Position numbers and translations under genes: made by a program. 64,000 nt of DNA from Notamacropus eugenii (Eukaryota; Chordata; Mammalia; Diprotodontia; Macropodidae): assembly GCF_028372415.1 (NCBI RefSeq), contig NC_092872.1:280863206-280927205 (forward strand), read 5' to 3'. Every line of letters begins with the position of its first letter. Position 1 is the stretch's first letter. The notes under the pieces are model-generated. The model saw nothing but the letters and a program-made list of their open reading frames with translations, was not told the origin of the DNA and did not search any database. Below, piece by piece: positions 10,727 to 20,160 of this stretch.

Positions 10727-10735
10727 GGGGCGGGG
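10727..10735 (+). promoter_or_regulatory. GC box (Sp1/KLF type)
   Basis: GGGGCGGGG within AAGCGGGGCGGGGACG, about 100 bp upstream of the first ACTACA motif. It is a perfect GC-box core in a CpG island; use by Sp1-family factors is inferred. Confidence 0.5.
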
Positions 10736-10831
10736 ACGTGGTGGTGGGGCTCCTCAGAGCAGAGAGACCGTGTCCAGATCACACCGGCCGCCCCTCCCCC
10801 CCCTCCTCCTCCCTCCTCTCTCCCCCTCCCG

Positions 10832-10848
10832 ACTACAACTCCCAGGAG
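10832..10848 (+). promoter_or_regulatory. ACTACA-N2-TCCCAG promoter motif, copy 1
   Basis: ACTACAACTCCCAGGAG matches the widespread mammalian promoter element ACTAYRnnnCCCR, the submotif bound with ZNF143/STAF and THAP11. It lies 116 bp upstream of the ATG. The motif match is seen; binding is inferred. Confidence 0.7.
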
Positions 10849-10888
10849 ACTCTGTTCCCGCCTCGCCGCCCCTGGTCCCTCTCTTCGG

Positions 10889-10905
10889 ACTACATCTCCC
10901 AGGAG
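10889..10905 (+). promoter_or_regulatory. ACTACA-N2-TCCCAG promoter motif, copy 2
   Basis: ACTACATCTCCCAGGAG repeats the element 57 bp after copy 1, same strand, differing at one central base. Both are followed by a similar CTCT-rich context (GACTCTGTTC and CCTCTACTCC), so a local duplication is possible. Confidence 0.7.
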
Positions 10906-10963
10906 CCTCTACTCCAGCCACGTCCCCCGGAAGGCCTCCTTGGCCAGCGGGGCTACGAGAGCG

Positions 10964-11100
10964 ATGGCGGCGGCAGTGGCGGCTTGGGCCCAGCGGCTGG
11001 CGGGCGTGCGCGGGGTGCTGCTCGACGTGTCCGGAGTGCTCTACGACAGCGGCGATGGCGGTGGCACGGCCATTCCCGGCTCCGTCGAGGCCGTGGCCAG
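10964..11100 (+). CDS. LHPP: LHPP exon 1 (residues 1-46, start codon)
   Basis: First coding exon of phospholysine phosphohistidine inorganic pyrophosphate phosphatase, a cytosolic HAD-superfamily phosphatase that removes phosphate from phosphohistidine, phospholysine-type N-P bonds and pyrophosphate. The translation RLAGVRGVLLDVSGVLYDSG (residues 11-30) is nearly the human N-terminus. HAD motif I is D21-V-S23, with D21 the nucleophile; serine replaces the usual second Asp, as in human LHPP (D17, S19). The ATG at 10964 was chosen by homology and a purine at -3 with G at +4. The same frame stays open upstream to 10547, so sequence alone does not exclude an earlier ATG. The start MAAAVAAWAQ is four residues longer than human and lies in a GGC-rich run. 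The exon ends after two bases of codon 46, at donor GTGCGG. Confidence 0.96.
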
Positions 11101-11460
11101 GTGCGGAGGGGGCGGAGAAGGGTCGAGGGGGGCTGCCGCGCGCCGCGAGGGACGGGGCGGAGCTGAGGGGCGGAGCCTGCGCACCGTTGCCCGGGAGACC
11201 CTGGACGCCGCGCATTGCCGGGAGTGCGCGCGCAGCCGGGAGCGCTGTCCTGGAGCTGGGACCGAGAGGCCGGTGGAGTACGGGCTCTCGTTTGTCTGCG
11301 CGTTTTCTGTGGGCAGGACGAAGGGACTGGGGAAGGGGGGAGGAGGGGGACGCGGATGGAGGGGCGAGGGCAAGGCGACCCTCGCCCGCCCCGAGGTTTT
11401 TACCTCGTTTTCTAGGAGGGGCCCTGTCCATCCTTCTTGTATATGAACCTAGAGCGGTCA

Positions 11461-11520
11461 GGGGCAGCCTGCGGTGGGCAGGGCAGGGCAGGGGCAGCCT
11501 GTGGTGGGCAGGGCAGGCTC
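11461..11520 (+). repeat. Two-copy 30-bp tandem duplication
   Basis: GGGGCAGCCTGYGGTGGGCA starts at 11461 and again at 11491, giving an exact 30-bp period with only a few differences. It is at the 3' edge of the CpG island in intron 1. Confidence 0.85.
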
Positions 11521-11839
11521 AGCTAGTGTGGGCAGGACCAGTTCATCGTGCCCACCCACACCTTGCTCTTTCAAGGTGTTGAGTTGGACAACAGGACAGA
11601 TAGGGGATGTAGGTCCGTACAAATCCCCCCAACCGCAGGGCATGCCGAGGGCACCAGGAAGAGGCAAGTTCTTTAAGGGGATGGAGGTTTGGCACTGGGT
11701 TCGAGCCTGGGACTTTGGATGATCCCCCTGGCATTCTTTGTGATTTAATCAAGGACAGGTAGAGGCCAGGTTGGGGAGAATGGGGTGATAGGAGAGATAA
11801 ATATGTTCCTTTGGAAAAGACACAGCTGCTCACTCTGCA
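11521..11839. other. Unclassified intron 1 sequence
   Basis: Past the CpG island. Nothing recognised beyond G-rich composition. Confidence 0.5.
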
Positions 11840-11960
11840 TTGTGCCGAGTCAAACAACAAGCATTTATTAATCAATCACAGTGAACCCAGAGCTGGACAC
11901 AGATGGAAGTGAAGGGGCCCTGCCCTGTGGGGGCTTCCCTTCTATAGGGGGAGGTGATGA
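11840..11960 (-). mobile_element. L2 LINE 3' end, antisense
   Basis: AACAAGCATTTATTAATCAA, GAGCTGGACACAGATGGAAG and GGGGCCCTGCCCTGTGGGGG follow the antisense L2 tail order ('caagcatttattaagc...ccctgccctcaagg'). Confidence 0.6.
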
Positions 11961-12074
11961 GCTTCACTAACTACCCTTCCCTGCCCTGCTGGCTGGGGTT
12001 TATGAGGCAGGTGGCTGTTTGCAAACATTTCCCTATCTTGACATAGATTGGATGAGGGGCATCCAAGAAAGGGA

Positions 12075-12215
12075 GAGATTTGCCCCGCTGGTCATTGTCC
12101 ATGTGACTTTGAGCAATTGGTCCCTCCAAGCCTCAGTTTCTCTCTTTGTAAAATGAAGGGATTGGACTCCCATCTGAAACCCATGACCTTGTGCTCTTGT
12201 GAGCAGACCATTTCT
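12075..12215 (+). mobile_element. MIR-like SINE fragment
   Basis: GACTTTGAGCAATTGGTCCC, CCTCAGTTTCTCTCTTTGTAA and AATGAAGGGATTGGACTCCC are the right half of a plus-strand SINE. Confidence 0.7.
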
Positions 12216-12779
12216 CTGAGGTCTTAATCTCTTAATAATTTCTGTCTCCCAGTGTGGCCTTGAGGAGGGTGCTATCACACAATAGTCTATCATAATTATT
12301 ACCGTGCTCACAATTGGTGTGCCTTTAGGCATGGTTGCGTAAGCTTGGTGGGTTCCTAGGGGACCTCTGGGGCGGTCACATCCCGACAGCACCCAAGCCT
12401 TGGCTCCAAGACACCCATACCTCCTCTGAGACAGTCCGTTGGTTGCCTGGGTTCTCAATCAGATGCTTAGGGAATTTTCCCTATTGGCTTCTTTTTAAAT
12501 TGAATTGGCAGCTGTAAAGTTGAGATACTGAGGCCCACCATCCTTCAGCTGAGCCCTTGGGGTGAATTCTTCCTCTCCCATGTTTGTTTCCCTCCATCCA
12601 TCTGCTTTGGTTTTCTCATCCAATTTCTAGGCATTTTACAACCAAAATGGCAAAGATCTGACAGGGAGGTGGACATGAGCAGAGGTGGATCCCAGAGTGA
12701 GGAACACTTTAGCTTTCCTTCTTGTTGCCAGAACCCCCCAAGTAGAAGTTAATTGTCCTTTCCTGGTCTTGTGAAGTTT
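12216..12779. other. Unclassified intron 1 sequence
   Basis: No recognisable gene or repeat; mixed composition. Confidence 0.5.
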
Positions 12780-12975
12780 GGAGCAATGGGAAAAGCAGCT
12801 TGGTTTGGAATCAAAAGAGACCAGGGTCTCTGCTCTGATACTCCAGGTGGGACCCTGAGCCTGTCACTTCTCCCTGACCCTCAGTTTTTTCACCTGTAAA
12901 ATGGGGATGATGTAGTGCTCCCAATCCCTACCTCAGGGGTTGTTGTGAAAAATGAGTACTTGTCCGTGACTGTAT
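12780..12975 (+). mobile_element. MIR copy, nearly complete
   Basis: GAAAAGCAGCTTGGTTTGGA, ACCCTGAGCCTGTCACTTCT, TTTTTTCACCTGTAAAATGG and CTACCTCAGGGGTTGTTGTG run in MIR order on the plus strand. Confidence 0.75.
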
Positions 12976-12989
12976 TATTCATTCATGGC

Positions 12990-13180
12990 ATCCTTTGGTC
13001 CCTTTGGATTGTAAGCTCCTTGAGGGCATAGTGATAATATCAATTGATTGATCAGCCTCTTCCCCAAGACCTCGGAGCCCCCAGAGGCACAGGCTGTGTT
13101 CCATTGACCTTTGGTGTCTCCCACAACACTCAGCAGCCTTGGACACCCAATAGGTACCCAATGAAAGCTTGTTGGTGAGT
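12990..13180 (+). mobile_element. L2 LINE 3' end
   Basis: GGATTGTAAGCTCCTTGAGG and ACCCAATAGGTACCCAATG ending in AAAGCTTGTTGGTGAG: a diverged plus-strand L2 terminus. Confidence 0.7.
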
Positions 13181-13204
13181 TAGTGTTATGGGCCTGACAC
13201 ACAC

Positions 13205-13432
13205 AGAGTTATGGAATGCAAAGATGGCCTTGTAAAAGGTGGATTGTCTTCTGTACATTCTTGTGGTTGTAACTCACAGCAAACCTGTCAGGTAGAGGCT
13301 TTTATTATCCCTGTTTTTACAGATGAGGAAACTGAGGCTCAGAAGATTGATTTGCCCTGAGTCACATAGTAAGTTTCTAAGGCTGGATTTTAGTCCAGGT
13401 CTTCCTGACTCTATTCATCAGGCTGCAGGAAG
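13205..13432 (-). mobile_element. MIR copy, antisense
   Basis: TTTTATTATCCCTGTTTTTAC, AGATGAGGAAACTGAGGCTC and CCAGGTCTTCCTGACTC: nearly complete antisense MIR. Confidence 0.8.
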
Positions 13433-13474
13433 CCTTAAATTTTTTTTGCTTAATTTTTAAAATATATATGTCAG

Positions 13475-13640
13475 AGAGACAACTTGTAGAGGATAGGGTA
13501 TTGGACTTGGAATCAGAAAGACCCGAGTTCAAATCCAGCTTCAGACACTTCCTAGCATGTTACCCTGGGCAAGTCACATGAACCGCTCTGTGCCTCAGTT
13601 TCCTCATCTGTAAAATGAGAAGATTGGGCTGAGTGACTAA
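13475..13640 (+). mobile_element. tRNA-derived SINE copy
   Basis: GGTATTGGACTTGGAATCAG, CCGAGTTCAAATCCAGCTTC (box B), GTTACCCTGGGCAAGTCACA and CCTCAGTTTCCTCATCTGTA on the plus strand. Confidence 0.8.
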
Positions 13641-13844
13641 AAAAACAAATGAACAAACGAGGGAAACTGTTTCCAGGTGCGTCCCAAGTTCTAAGACACT
13701 GTCTCTGCTTGTCAGTCTGTCTTATCTTTCTGCCTTGCGATCTGGCAGTGCTGCTTCCGCCAGCCTGCTGGGCACAGGGCAAAGGTCTGGGGGAGGGGCC
13801 CCCTACCCTGACCAATCTTGCACAATTTTTGTTATCACGCCCCT

Positions 13845-13962
13845 GGAAGGGAGGGTCAGGTCAGGTGGGCCTCATTTTAGCCTTTGTGTTTCCATCACCC
13901 AACCAAGTGCCTGACACCTGGTCAGCATTTAATAAAATGCTGTTGAACTGAACTGAATTACA
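13845..13962 (+). mobile_element. L2-type LINE 3' tail
   Basis: AAGTGCCTGACACCTGGTCA and GCATTTAATAAAATGCTGTT give a plus-strand tail. Confidence 0.6.
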
Positions 13963-14059
13963 TTTGCCTCTGAAGCTTTCTACCCGTTGCTCCTCAGTCA
14001 GTCACTGTACATGTACAATTATACATATATACACACATGTACATGTATACATACATACA

Positions 14060-14275
14060 GGCGCAATCAGAATAAATATAAGGCTATTGGGGGGAGGGAT
14101 CAGGATCAGGATGAGTTTCATGCCTGTGGAAGGTTGTTTGAACTGTCTCACAAGAAGCCAGTACTCTAATAGTAAGGTGAAGAGGGAGTGAATTCCAGTC
14201 ATGAGGGACAACCAGTGCAAAAACGTGTAGGTGGGAAATGTGTGAGACAAAGTCAGGAGGCCAGTTTGTCTGCTC
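14060..14275 (-). mobile_element. L2 LINE fragment, antisense
   Basis: GGAGTGAATTCCAGTCATGA and GGACAACCAGTGCAAAAACG match antisense L2 'gagcattccaggcatgggggacagccagtgaaaatg'. Confidence 0.6.
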
Positions 14276-14364
14276 TCTGGGACCCAGCAGAATAAGCTGT
14301 GAATATTTTTCTACAAATAGGAATGTTTAAAGCTATTTTTGGCATGAAGTAGAAGAGCATTTTT

Positions 14365-14908
14365 TTTTTTTAAAATAATTTATTTTTAGTTTTCAACATT
14401 CACTTCCATAAGATTTTGAGTTTTAAATATTCTCCCCCTCTGTTTCCTCTTTCCTCCCCAAGATAGTGTGCAGTCTGATATAGGCTGTACTTACTACATG
14501 CATATTAAACATATTTTCATATTAGTTATGATGTAAAGAAAAATTATAGCCACGAGAAAGAAGAAACAAAACAAAACCAGAAAAAGGGCAAATGATATGC
14601 TTTCTTCTTCATTCACACTAAAGTTCTTCCTCTGGGTATGGATAGCATTTTCTGTCATGAGTCTTGCATTGCTGATGAGGGCTAAGTCTATCAAAGTCAG
14701 TCATCGAACAGTGTTGCTGTTACTGTGTACAGTGTTCTGGTTCTGCTTATTTCACTTAGCATCAGCTCATATAAGTCCAGGTTTTTCTGAAGTCCACCTG
14801 CTCATCATTTCTTATATAGAACAGTACTATTCCATCACATTCATATACCACAACTTGTTCAGCCATTTCCCAGTTGATAGGCACCCCCTCAATTTCCAGT
14901 TCTTTGCC
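14365..14908 (-). mobile_element. L1 LINE 3' end, antisense
   Basis: Antisense L1 3' UTR and ORF2 end: CATAAGATTTTGAGTTTTAA, TCACTTAGCATCAGCTCATA, CAGTACTATTCCATCACATTC and TTTCCCAGTTGATAGGCACC. It is colinear with copies at 5019 and 31495 and truncated at 14908. Confidence 0.85.
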
Positions 14909-14939
14909 AAGGAAGAGCATTTACTAAGCACCTGATCTC

Positions 14940-15310
14940 TGCATGATGCTGTAATTTCCTCATCTGTAAAATGAGGGGGTTGGACTAGATTATTTCTAGA
15001 GGCCTTTCTAATTGGAGGGTCCTGCCATCTTGCCTTTGGGGCTGGGAGTGGAGTGGGGAGAAATCATAGGAGGTGGAGTCAGAAGACCTGAATTCAGACT
15101 CCATTGGTTTTACTTCCTACTCTGGTGACTTTGGGCTAGTCATGTGGGCTTCAGTTTCCCCATTTGTAAAATAAAGGCATTGGTCTGGTTAACCTCTGAG
15201 GTCCTTTCCTGCTCTAGATACATGATCTCTCTGGGCCTCCTTTCTCTCCTCTGTAAGATGAGACTGTTGGACCTTTCAGAGCGTTCCACTTCTGACAACC
15301 TGTGATCCTA
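14940..15310 (+). mobile_element. Cluster of three partial SINEs
   Basis: Three right-half SINE units in a row: TTTCCTCATCTGTAAAATGA (14956), CAGTTTCCCCATTTGTAAAA (15151) and CTCTCCTCTGTAAGATGAG (15243). The middle one also has its left half (GGAGTCAGAAGACCTGAATT). They look like separate insertions, or duplications of one. Confidence 0.7.
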
Positions 15311-16124
15311 AGGAGCTGAATTTCCCTGCTTGGCAGCCAGGAACAAACAAGGTTTCCTTTCACTAAATTTGGGTCTTCAATTTTAATCTTAATGTATGTG
15401 AAACTTTCAGGACTGGAAGATATTGTGCTTCCTTCTACTCTTGGGGTTGGGGCCAGGAGTGGTTTCCTAAGAGTGGTCAGTCCTTGGGCCATTAACAAGT
15501 GGATGGCGGAGGCTTGAGTTTTCTGCCCTCGAATCCCATTGATTTGGATGGCCTCTTTGCACCATCCAGACTCTGAAGGCTCATCTCTAGTTTCCCTCTG
15601 TGACTGCCTTTATATGCACGGTTTCCTTTTGAAGTCTTCTTAGAAGAATCCCCCTGTGGTGAGCAGAGACTGGCAGAGGGACCTGGAGCAAAGAAAGATC
15701 TCTGAGCTTTGTGAGGAAGGCTGGGCTGCGGGAGGGGCTCCTTCCTGAAGCCTACTGCTTGTGAAGGGAAGGCCCACAGCAGGAGTCCTGCCTGATTCTG
15801 AGTTCTCCAGTTCTCTACCCAATGGAGAACCCAAGAATTGGGCACTGAAATGTTCCTCATTCACCCTCATTTCTAGTTGCCATCAGATTTTTCTCTCTTT
15901 GGCTGTTGGTGTCTGGGCTCTCCTGGGCAGGAGATCCAATATCAGTTTCTGGTCTGAACAAAAAAATGGAAACAAATGATCCTGCCAGATTTGGTGGCCT
16001 TTCAGCCCAAATCTGTGACACTGACTTCCTGGAAAGCAGGACTGCCGCCATGTTCTGGGTGGCACTTAGCACATCCTTGGCACTGAAGAGAAATATTGAA
16101 TTAGTTTTGTACATTCTCTTGTGT
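15311..16124. other. Unclassified intron 1 sequence
   Basis: Overlapping open frames of 70-120 codons on both strands show no family motif and are not considered genes. Confidence 0.5.
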
Positions 16125-16215
16125 TGAAAAGCAGTAGGGTAGAGTAGAATCCAGGCCCTAACTGCTTCACAGTGGACATACTCATTTGTAAAATGGGAGT
16201 GATACCCACCAAAGT
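16125..16215 (+). mobile_element. MIR fragment
   Basis: GCAGTAGGGTAGAGTAGAAT and CATTTGTAAAATGGGAGTGA, a shortened plus-strand copy lacking its centre. Confidence 0.5.
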
Positions 16216-16365
16216 GACATGAACCTTGTGGCTACTCAAGCTGTATCAGTTTGGGAGGACCTGGGTTCCCCAGGAGCCCAGGGGATGCAGGGGATTAGTC
16301 AGGGAGGGAGCAGGACACCGGCCTCAGGAGAGCAGACCAAGAACAGTCCTATATTCTGGTGTGAG

Positions 16366-16368
<3 letters not shown>

Positions 16369-16437
<69 letters not shown>
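16369..16437 (+). repeat. (GT)n microsatellite, about 34 units
   Basis: Uninterrupted GT dinucleotides over about 69 bp, the longest pure dinucleotide run in the window and probably polymorphic. Confidence 0.97.
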
Positions 16438-16438
<1 letters not shown>

Positions 16439-16489
16439 CGTGTTCAGTCTGATTGATTTCTCTGAGATGAGCTATTCATTCTTCCTGTT

Positions 16490-16730
16490 TGAACTGTGAG
16501 GCACTTGCCCATTATGAGGCAGAAGGTAGCTAAGTGTCTGTAAAGGCCGGGCCCTCAACGACAGGTGGCCCTCCCCCTGAGCTGCCATTTACAGCTGTGT
16601 GCGGAGAGCCTCACAGGGCCATTAGCATCGGCATCTAAAAGGCCGACCTGGCTGGACATTTACAACATCCTGTTGCTGGGCCCCTGCCCCACATCTGTTA
16701 GCACAGCCTCCAACAAGGATCTGTCACAAG
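16490..16730. promoter_or_regulatory. Candidate conserved non-coding block (intron 1)
   Basis: Non-repetitive, E-box-bearing sequence: ACAGGTGGCC (about 16561), CATTTACAGCTGTGTGC, GCCATTAGCATCGGCATC and TTAGCACAGCC. No repeat family explains it. The idea of conservation is inference only. Confidence 0.3.
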
Positions 16731-16889
16731 GACAACAGAAATCTGAGTCCTGGAGCAGCTGGAGGGTCTTGTCCAAACAGGGCTCCTGCAGAGCTTTCCA
16801 GGGCAATGCTGGGGAGGAGATGGGCATCATAAAACCATTCTGGGCAGCCAGAGAGACTGGTGGGCCCCAGCCGCAGCTGCTGTCCCCGC

Positions 16890-16978
16890 CCTCCCAGGCT
16901 CTGTGACCTTGGACAAGGTGCCCCGCCCAGTGCCTCAGTTTCCTCATCTGTATGGTCCCGTCCAGTTTTAGTCCTAGG
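16890..16978 (+). mobile_element. SINE right-half fragment
   Basis: CTGTGACCTTGGACAAGGTG and CAGTGCCTCAGTTTCCTCAT on the plus strand. Confidence 0.65.
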
Positions 16979-17105
16979 ACCCAGAGCTGGCAAAGACCTC
17001 AGAGGGAACTGAAGCCACTTACATGAGGTCTCAGGGATGATAAGGATCACAGATAGGATTTGAACACAGATCCAGCCCTTTATCCACTGTATCATGTACC
17101 TCCCT
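16979..17105 (-). mobile_element. SINE fragment, antisense, with 'gagctggcaaagacctcag' head
   Basis: AGAGCTGGCAAAGACCTCAG and GGATTTGAACACAGATCCAG followed by TTATCCACTGTATCATG. Confidence 0.6.
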
Positions 17106-17159
17106 GGATCTCAGTTTCCTGATAAGAAGCCAAAGTCTGCTTTCCTGCCATCCATTATC

Positions 17160-17405
17160 CTTTTGTTTGTTGGCATTTCAGCTGTTTCCAGCTCTTTATG
17201 ACTCCACCTGGGTTTTCTTGGCAAAGATACTGTAATGGTTTGCCATTTCCTTCTCCAGTTCATTTTACAGATGAAGAAAGAGAGGCAAACAGGATTAAAT
17301 CACTTGCCTAGGGTCCCACAGACAGTAAGTGGCTGAGGCCAGATTTGAATTCAAAAGGATGAGACTTCCTCCAGGCCTGGAGTTCTATCAGCTGTGCTGC
17401 CGAGC
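17160..17405 (-). mobile_element. tRNA-derived marsupial SINE (SINE1_Mdo/WSINE1-like)
   Basis: Antisense copy: GGGTTTTCTTGGCAAAGATA, GGTTTGCCATTTCCTTCTCC, ATCACTTGCCTAGGGTCCC, CAGATTTGAATTCAAAAGG and the tRNA-like end TCTATCAGCTGTGCTGCCGAG. Near full length. Confidence 0.88.
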
Positions 17406-17984
17406 TATATTACCCTAAGGTACAACTGACAAAGAGGAAAAGACTTGTTGCTTAATAAACTTGGCTGGAGTTGGGAGTGGGGTGGTGGAGTGAAGTCCAC
17501 TCCTCTGATACCCTTCAATTTGTGACACTTTTCTTTCTTACTCCAGTGTGTCCAGAAGCCTTGGGATACAAGCCCTCTGGTCCTGCCACTCAACCATCTC
17601 AAAGAGCACTTGGCTCCGAGGTCGAGGCCCTCTCCAAGGTCCTGAAAATACTTTGTATAGGCACTGTCTTAGAGCCCAAGGTGGAGAGTTAGCGCTGGCC
17701 CTGGGGTGAGGGAGATCTTTCACCGGGGCTGCCAGAGGGAGCGATCTCTGGGCCCAAGAGGGGCAGAACATCCTGGGGCCTCCTCAAGTATACAAGACCC
17801 ATTGCCCAGCCCTGCGCCCTCCCTTCCAGCCCAAATTAGGCAGCTTGAATAGGGTCTGGCCAGGAACACCAGGCAACAGAGCTGAGAAAAGAGATCTCAG
17901 GTCCCGGAAAGAGTACCCTTCACTTGGACCTCACCTCCCTATCTCTTTGGGATCTGAATGCTTATGATTTTATCCAAGTTTTTA
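17406..17984. other. Unclassified intron 1 sequence
   Basis: A GC-moderate stretch without recognised exons or repeats. Confidence 0.5.
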
Positions 17985-18060
17985 TAATAATAACTAGCAG
18001 CTTTATGATAGTCTCAACTCTGCAAAGCACTTGATGAGGAGGAGGAGGAGGATGTTATCT
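17985..18060 (-). mobile_element. MIR tail fragment, antisense
   Basis: ATAATAATAACTAGCAGCTT and ACTCTGCAAAGCACTTGATG, the antisense MIR 3' end, ending at a (GGA)n run. Confidence 0.5.
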
Positions 18061-18719
18061 CATTACATATGAATGCCTTAAAGCTGTATTGATGCTTTTA
18101 TTTTTTGGTACCTCAGAGGCACACCCTAATACCTCCCTTCCCCCCACCCCCTCAAGAGAACCCTTTTGCTTATCACAAAAAACTGTCAAAATCAGCTCAA
18201 ACAGTGCAACATTCTGCACATGTTGTCCACTCTCTCTTATGAGAGGAGGGTGAGGTGTTGCTCAGAATGGCCACATTTCAAAACTGAAAGGACCTCATTA
18301 AGCATCTCATCCAAGTCACACTTAGGATGAATCTCAATTCAGCAGCCTCAGAGAGGAAGGTAGCGTGTGGCCCTTGTGGAGAATTCCACTCATTAGAAAT
18401 TTCCTTCATATCATGCCTCAACTTCCCTCTTTGCCCCTGCCCCATTGCAGGGTTTCTACATCTGCCCTTTGGGCCACAAGATCAGAGCAAGTCTATCTCA
18501 TGGCCTCTTAAGTACTTGGTGTCCTATCCCAGCACCCCCAACTCATCATCTGTCTTCTGAGACCAAGACTGGTCACCACATTTCATCTACCTCCTGAGAC
18601 TTCTCAGTGACAAGAGCAGACCACAGAAAATGTGAGATCTGAGCCCCAGATTAGTGTCATGATGTGGGGAGTGACCCCTGAATTGGGGTTAAAATATGAG
18701 GAGTGACCCCTAGATTGAG
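18061..18719. other. Unclassified intron 1 sequence with a short direct repeat
   Basis: Around 18663-18730 the unit 'GGAGTGACCCCTGAATTGGGG' occurs twice about 36 bp apart (second copy GGAGTGACCCCTAGATTGAG). Otherwise nothing recognised. Confidence 0.5.
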
Positions 18720-18990
18720 GTCAGAAGAACTGGTTTGGTTACTGTAAGTCCCTTCTCTCTGGGTCTCAGGTTGTGTGAGAGGATCTCTGAGCCCCTTTCC
18801 ACCTGTAAATTATAGGATCTGCCTCAATGATTGAAGAGAATACTGGAGGTGGGGGGAGTAGTTGTGTAGAAAGTGAATGGTTCATTTTGAGGTGGTCTCC
18901 CTCAGCCAGTTTCCTCATCCACAAAATGGGGAGAGCAATCTTTCCATTACCTGCCTCACAGGGTTGCAGGGAAGGCACTTGGTCAGCCTT
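18720..18990 (+). mobile_element. Two SINE right-half fragments
   Basis: TCTCTGGGTCTCAGGTTGTG with GATCTCTGAGCCCCTTTCC (18755-18800), and CAGCCAGTTTCCTCATCCAC with AAAATGGGGAGAGC (18904-18938). Confidence 0.55.
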
Positions 18991-19544
18991 AGAGTAGAAC
19001 AATGTTCCTTAATAGGGATAGCAGAAGAATTTTATTATATTTGATTAAAAAGATGATTCTGTGCACCTCCCTCTCCCCTTTCCTCTCCCCCATGAGGGCA
19101 GTCAGTGCTCACCCCCACCCCCCAGGACACCCATGGAAAGAAAGTAACAACAGGGCCACTGACATCAAAGGGGGCGGTGCTCAACCCTTCCTGCTCTCTG
19201 GGCTCCAAAGGGCAATCTCCTTTACTGCTGGGGATCAACAAGAGGATCCACAAGGTCTTTACCTCCCCCTTGATTGTCCAGTTGCTTGGAAGAAGCCCAT
19301 CTTTCCCTGTGCTCTCGGCCCTGTCCTGCCTTTCCACCATCCTCCCTCCTTTGACTGCCCTTGTTACCCACCTCCATTCTCCCTGCCCCCAACCCCAGGG
19401 TCTCAGAGCTTTCTCTTGTCTCATTTCTGCATCTTGGGTTAGAGGCTCTCCCTCCCCTCACTGGCTTCCCCCAGTCTCCTGACTGGATCATGAAGACCAG
19501 GAGGCAATGTGGGCACTTGGATTAGTGGAGCTGCCCATCCTCAG
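18991..19544. other. Unclassified intron 1 sequence
   Basis: Overlapping open frames up to 146 codons on both strands are proline/serine-rich and lack family motifs; they follow from C/T-rich composition. Confidence 0.5.
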
Positions 19545-20025
19545 ATCAATTTATCAATCAGTAAGCATTACTGCTGGGTCCTATGCTAGGCATTGGGGAG
19601 TCTAGGTGAAAATTCAGTCTAACGAGCATTTATTAAGGGCCTACTGTGTTCCAGTCACTGTGATGATTTCAGGGATACAGATATAAAGAGTGAAGCCATC
19701 CCTGCTCTGAGGACTTCCATCCTCTTGGAAGAGACAAGTATATATGGCATAACTACAATGTAGGGGAACTCTAACAATGTTCAGCTGACAGGGGGAGGAC
19801 AGGGATGAGGTAGAGCTAAGAAGGGAGTGCACTCCAGGCAGGAGGGATGGCTAGGACAAAGGCATGGTGTTGTGTGTAAGAAACAGAGGAAAGACTGTTT
19901 GGCTGGACAAAGGGAGGAATGTATAATGAGGCCAGAAAGGTCAGTTGGTCAGGTTGTGAAGAGCTTTAAAAGCTGGACAAGGTGGTATCTATTTTATCCT
20001 AGTGGCAACAGGGGCTGACATTTAC
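19545..20025 (-). mobile_element. L2 LINE 3' region, antisense
   Basis: AGCATTTATTAAGGGCCTAC, CACTCCAGGCAGGAGGGATG and GTTGTGAAGAGCTTTAAAAG follow antisense L2. A second, shorter L2 end (CAGTAAGCATTACTGCTGG) lies just left of it at 19558, so two insertions or a local duplication. Confidence 0.75.
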
Positions 20026-20160
20026 TGAGAGATAGTGAGGTAGTATTGTCTTAAAGATTATCCCACTCCCCTCACTTTACAGAAGAGGAAACTGAGGCAT
20101 GAAGAGGGAGGTGGCTTCCTAAGGTTTACCTGGCCAGTGTCAGGGAAGGTGCCATGCTCC
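20026..20160 (-). mobile_element. MIR fragment, antisense
   Basis: CTCACTTTACAGAAGAGGAA and ACTGAGGCATGAAGAGGGAG. Confidence 0.65.

Larger units (their letters stand above)
10430..11410. promoter_or_regulatory. LHPP: CpG island and LHPP promoter
   Basis: A sharp rise in G+C and CpG begins near 10430, peaks over 10930-11290 around exon 1, and fades past 11400, while the flanks are CpG-poor. No TATA box is seen before the start codon; a TATA-less housekeeping-type promoter is inferred. Long C-rich (10789-10830) and G-rich stretches flank the motif pair. The transcription start is not visible from sequence; 10840-10950 is a guess. Confidence 0.85.

Noticed and set aside
10547-11446. 300-codon open frame across the CpG island, with similar-length frames on both strands
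   Set aside because: Only residues from 10964 to 11100 match a known protein (LHPP). The rest is GC-rich sequence lacking stops; other frames have no motifs.
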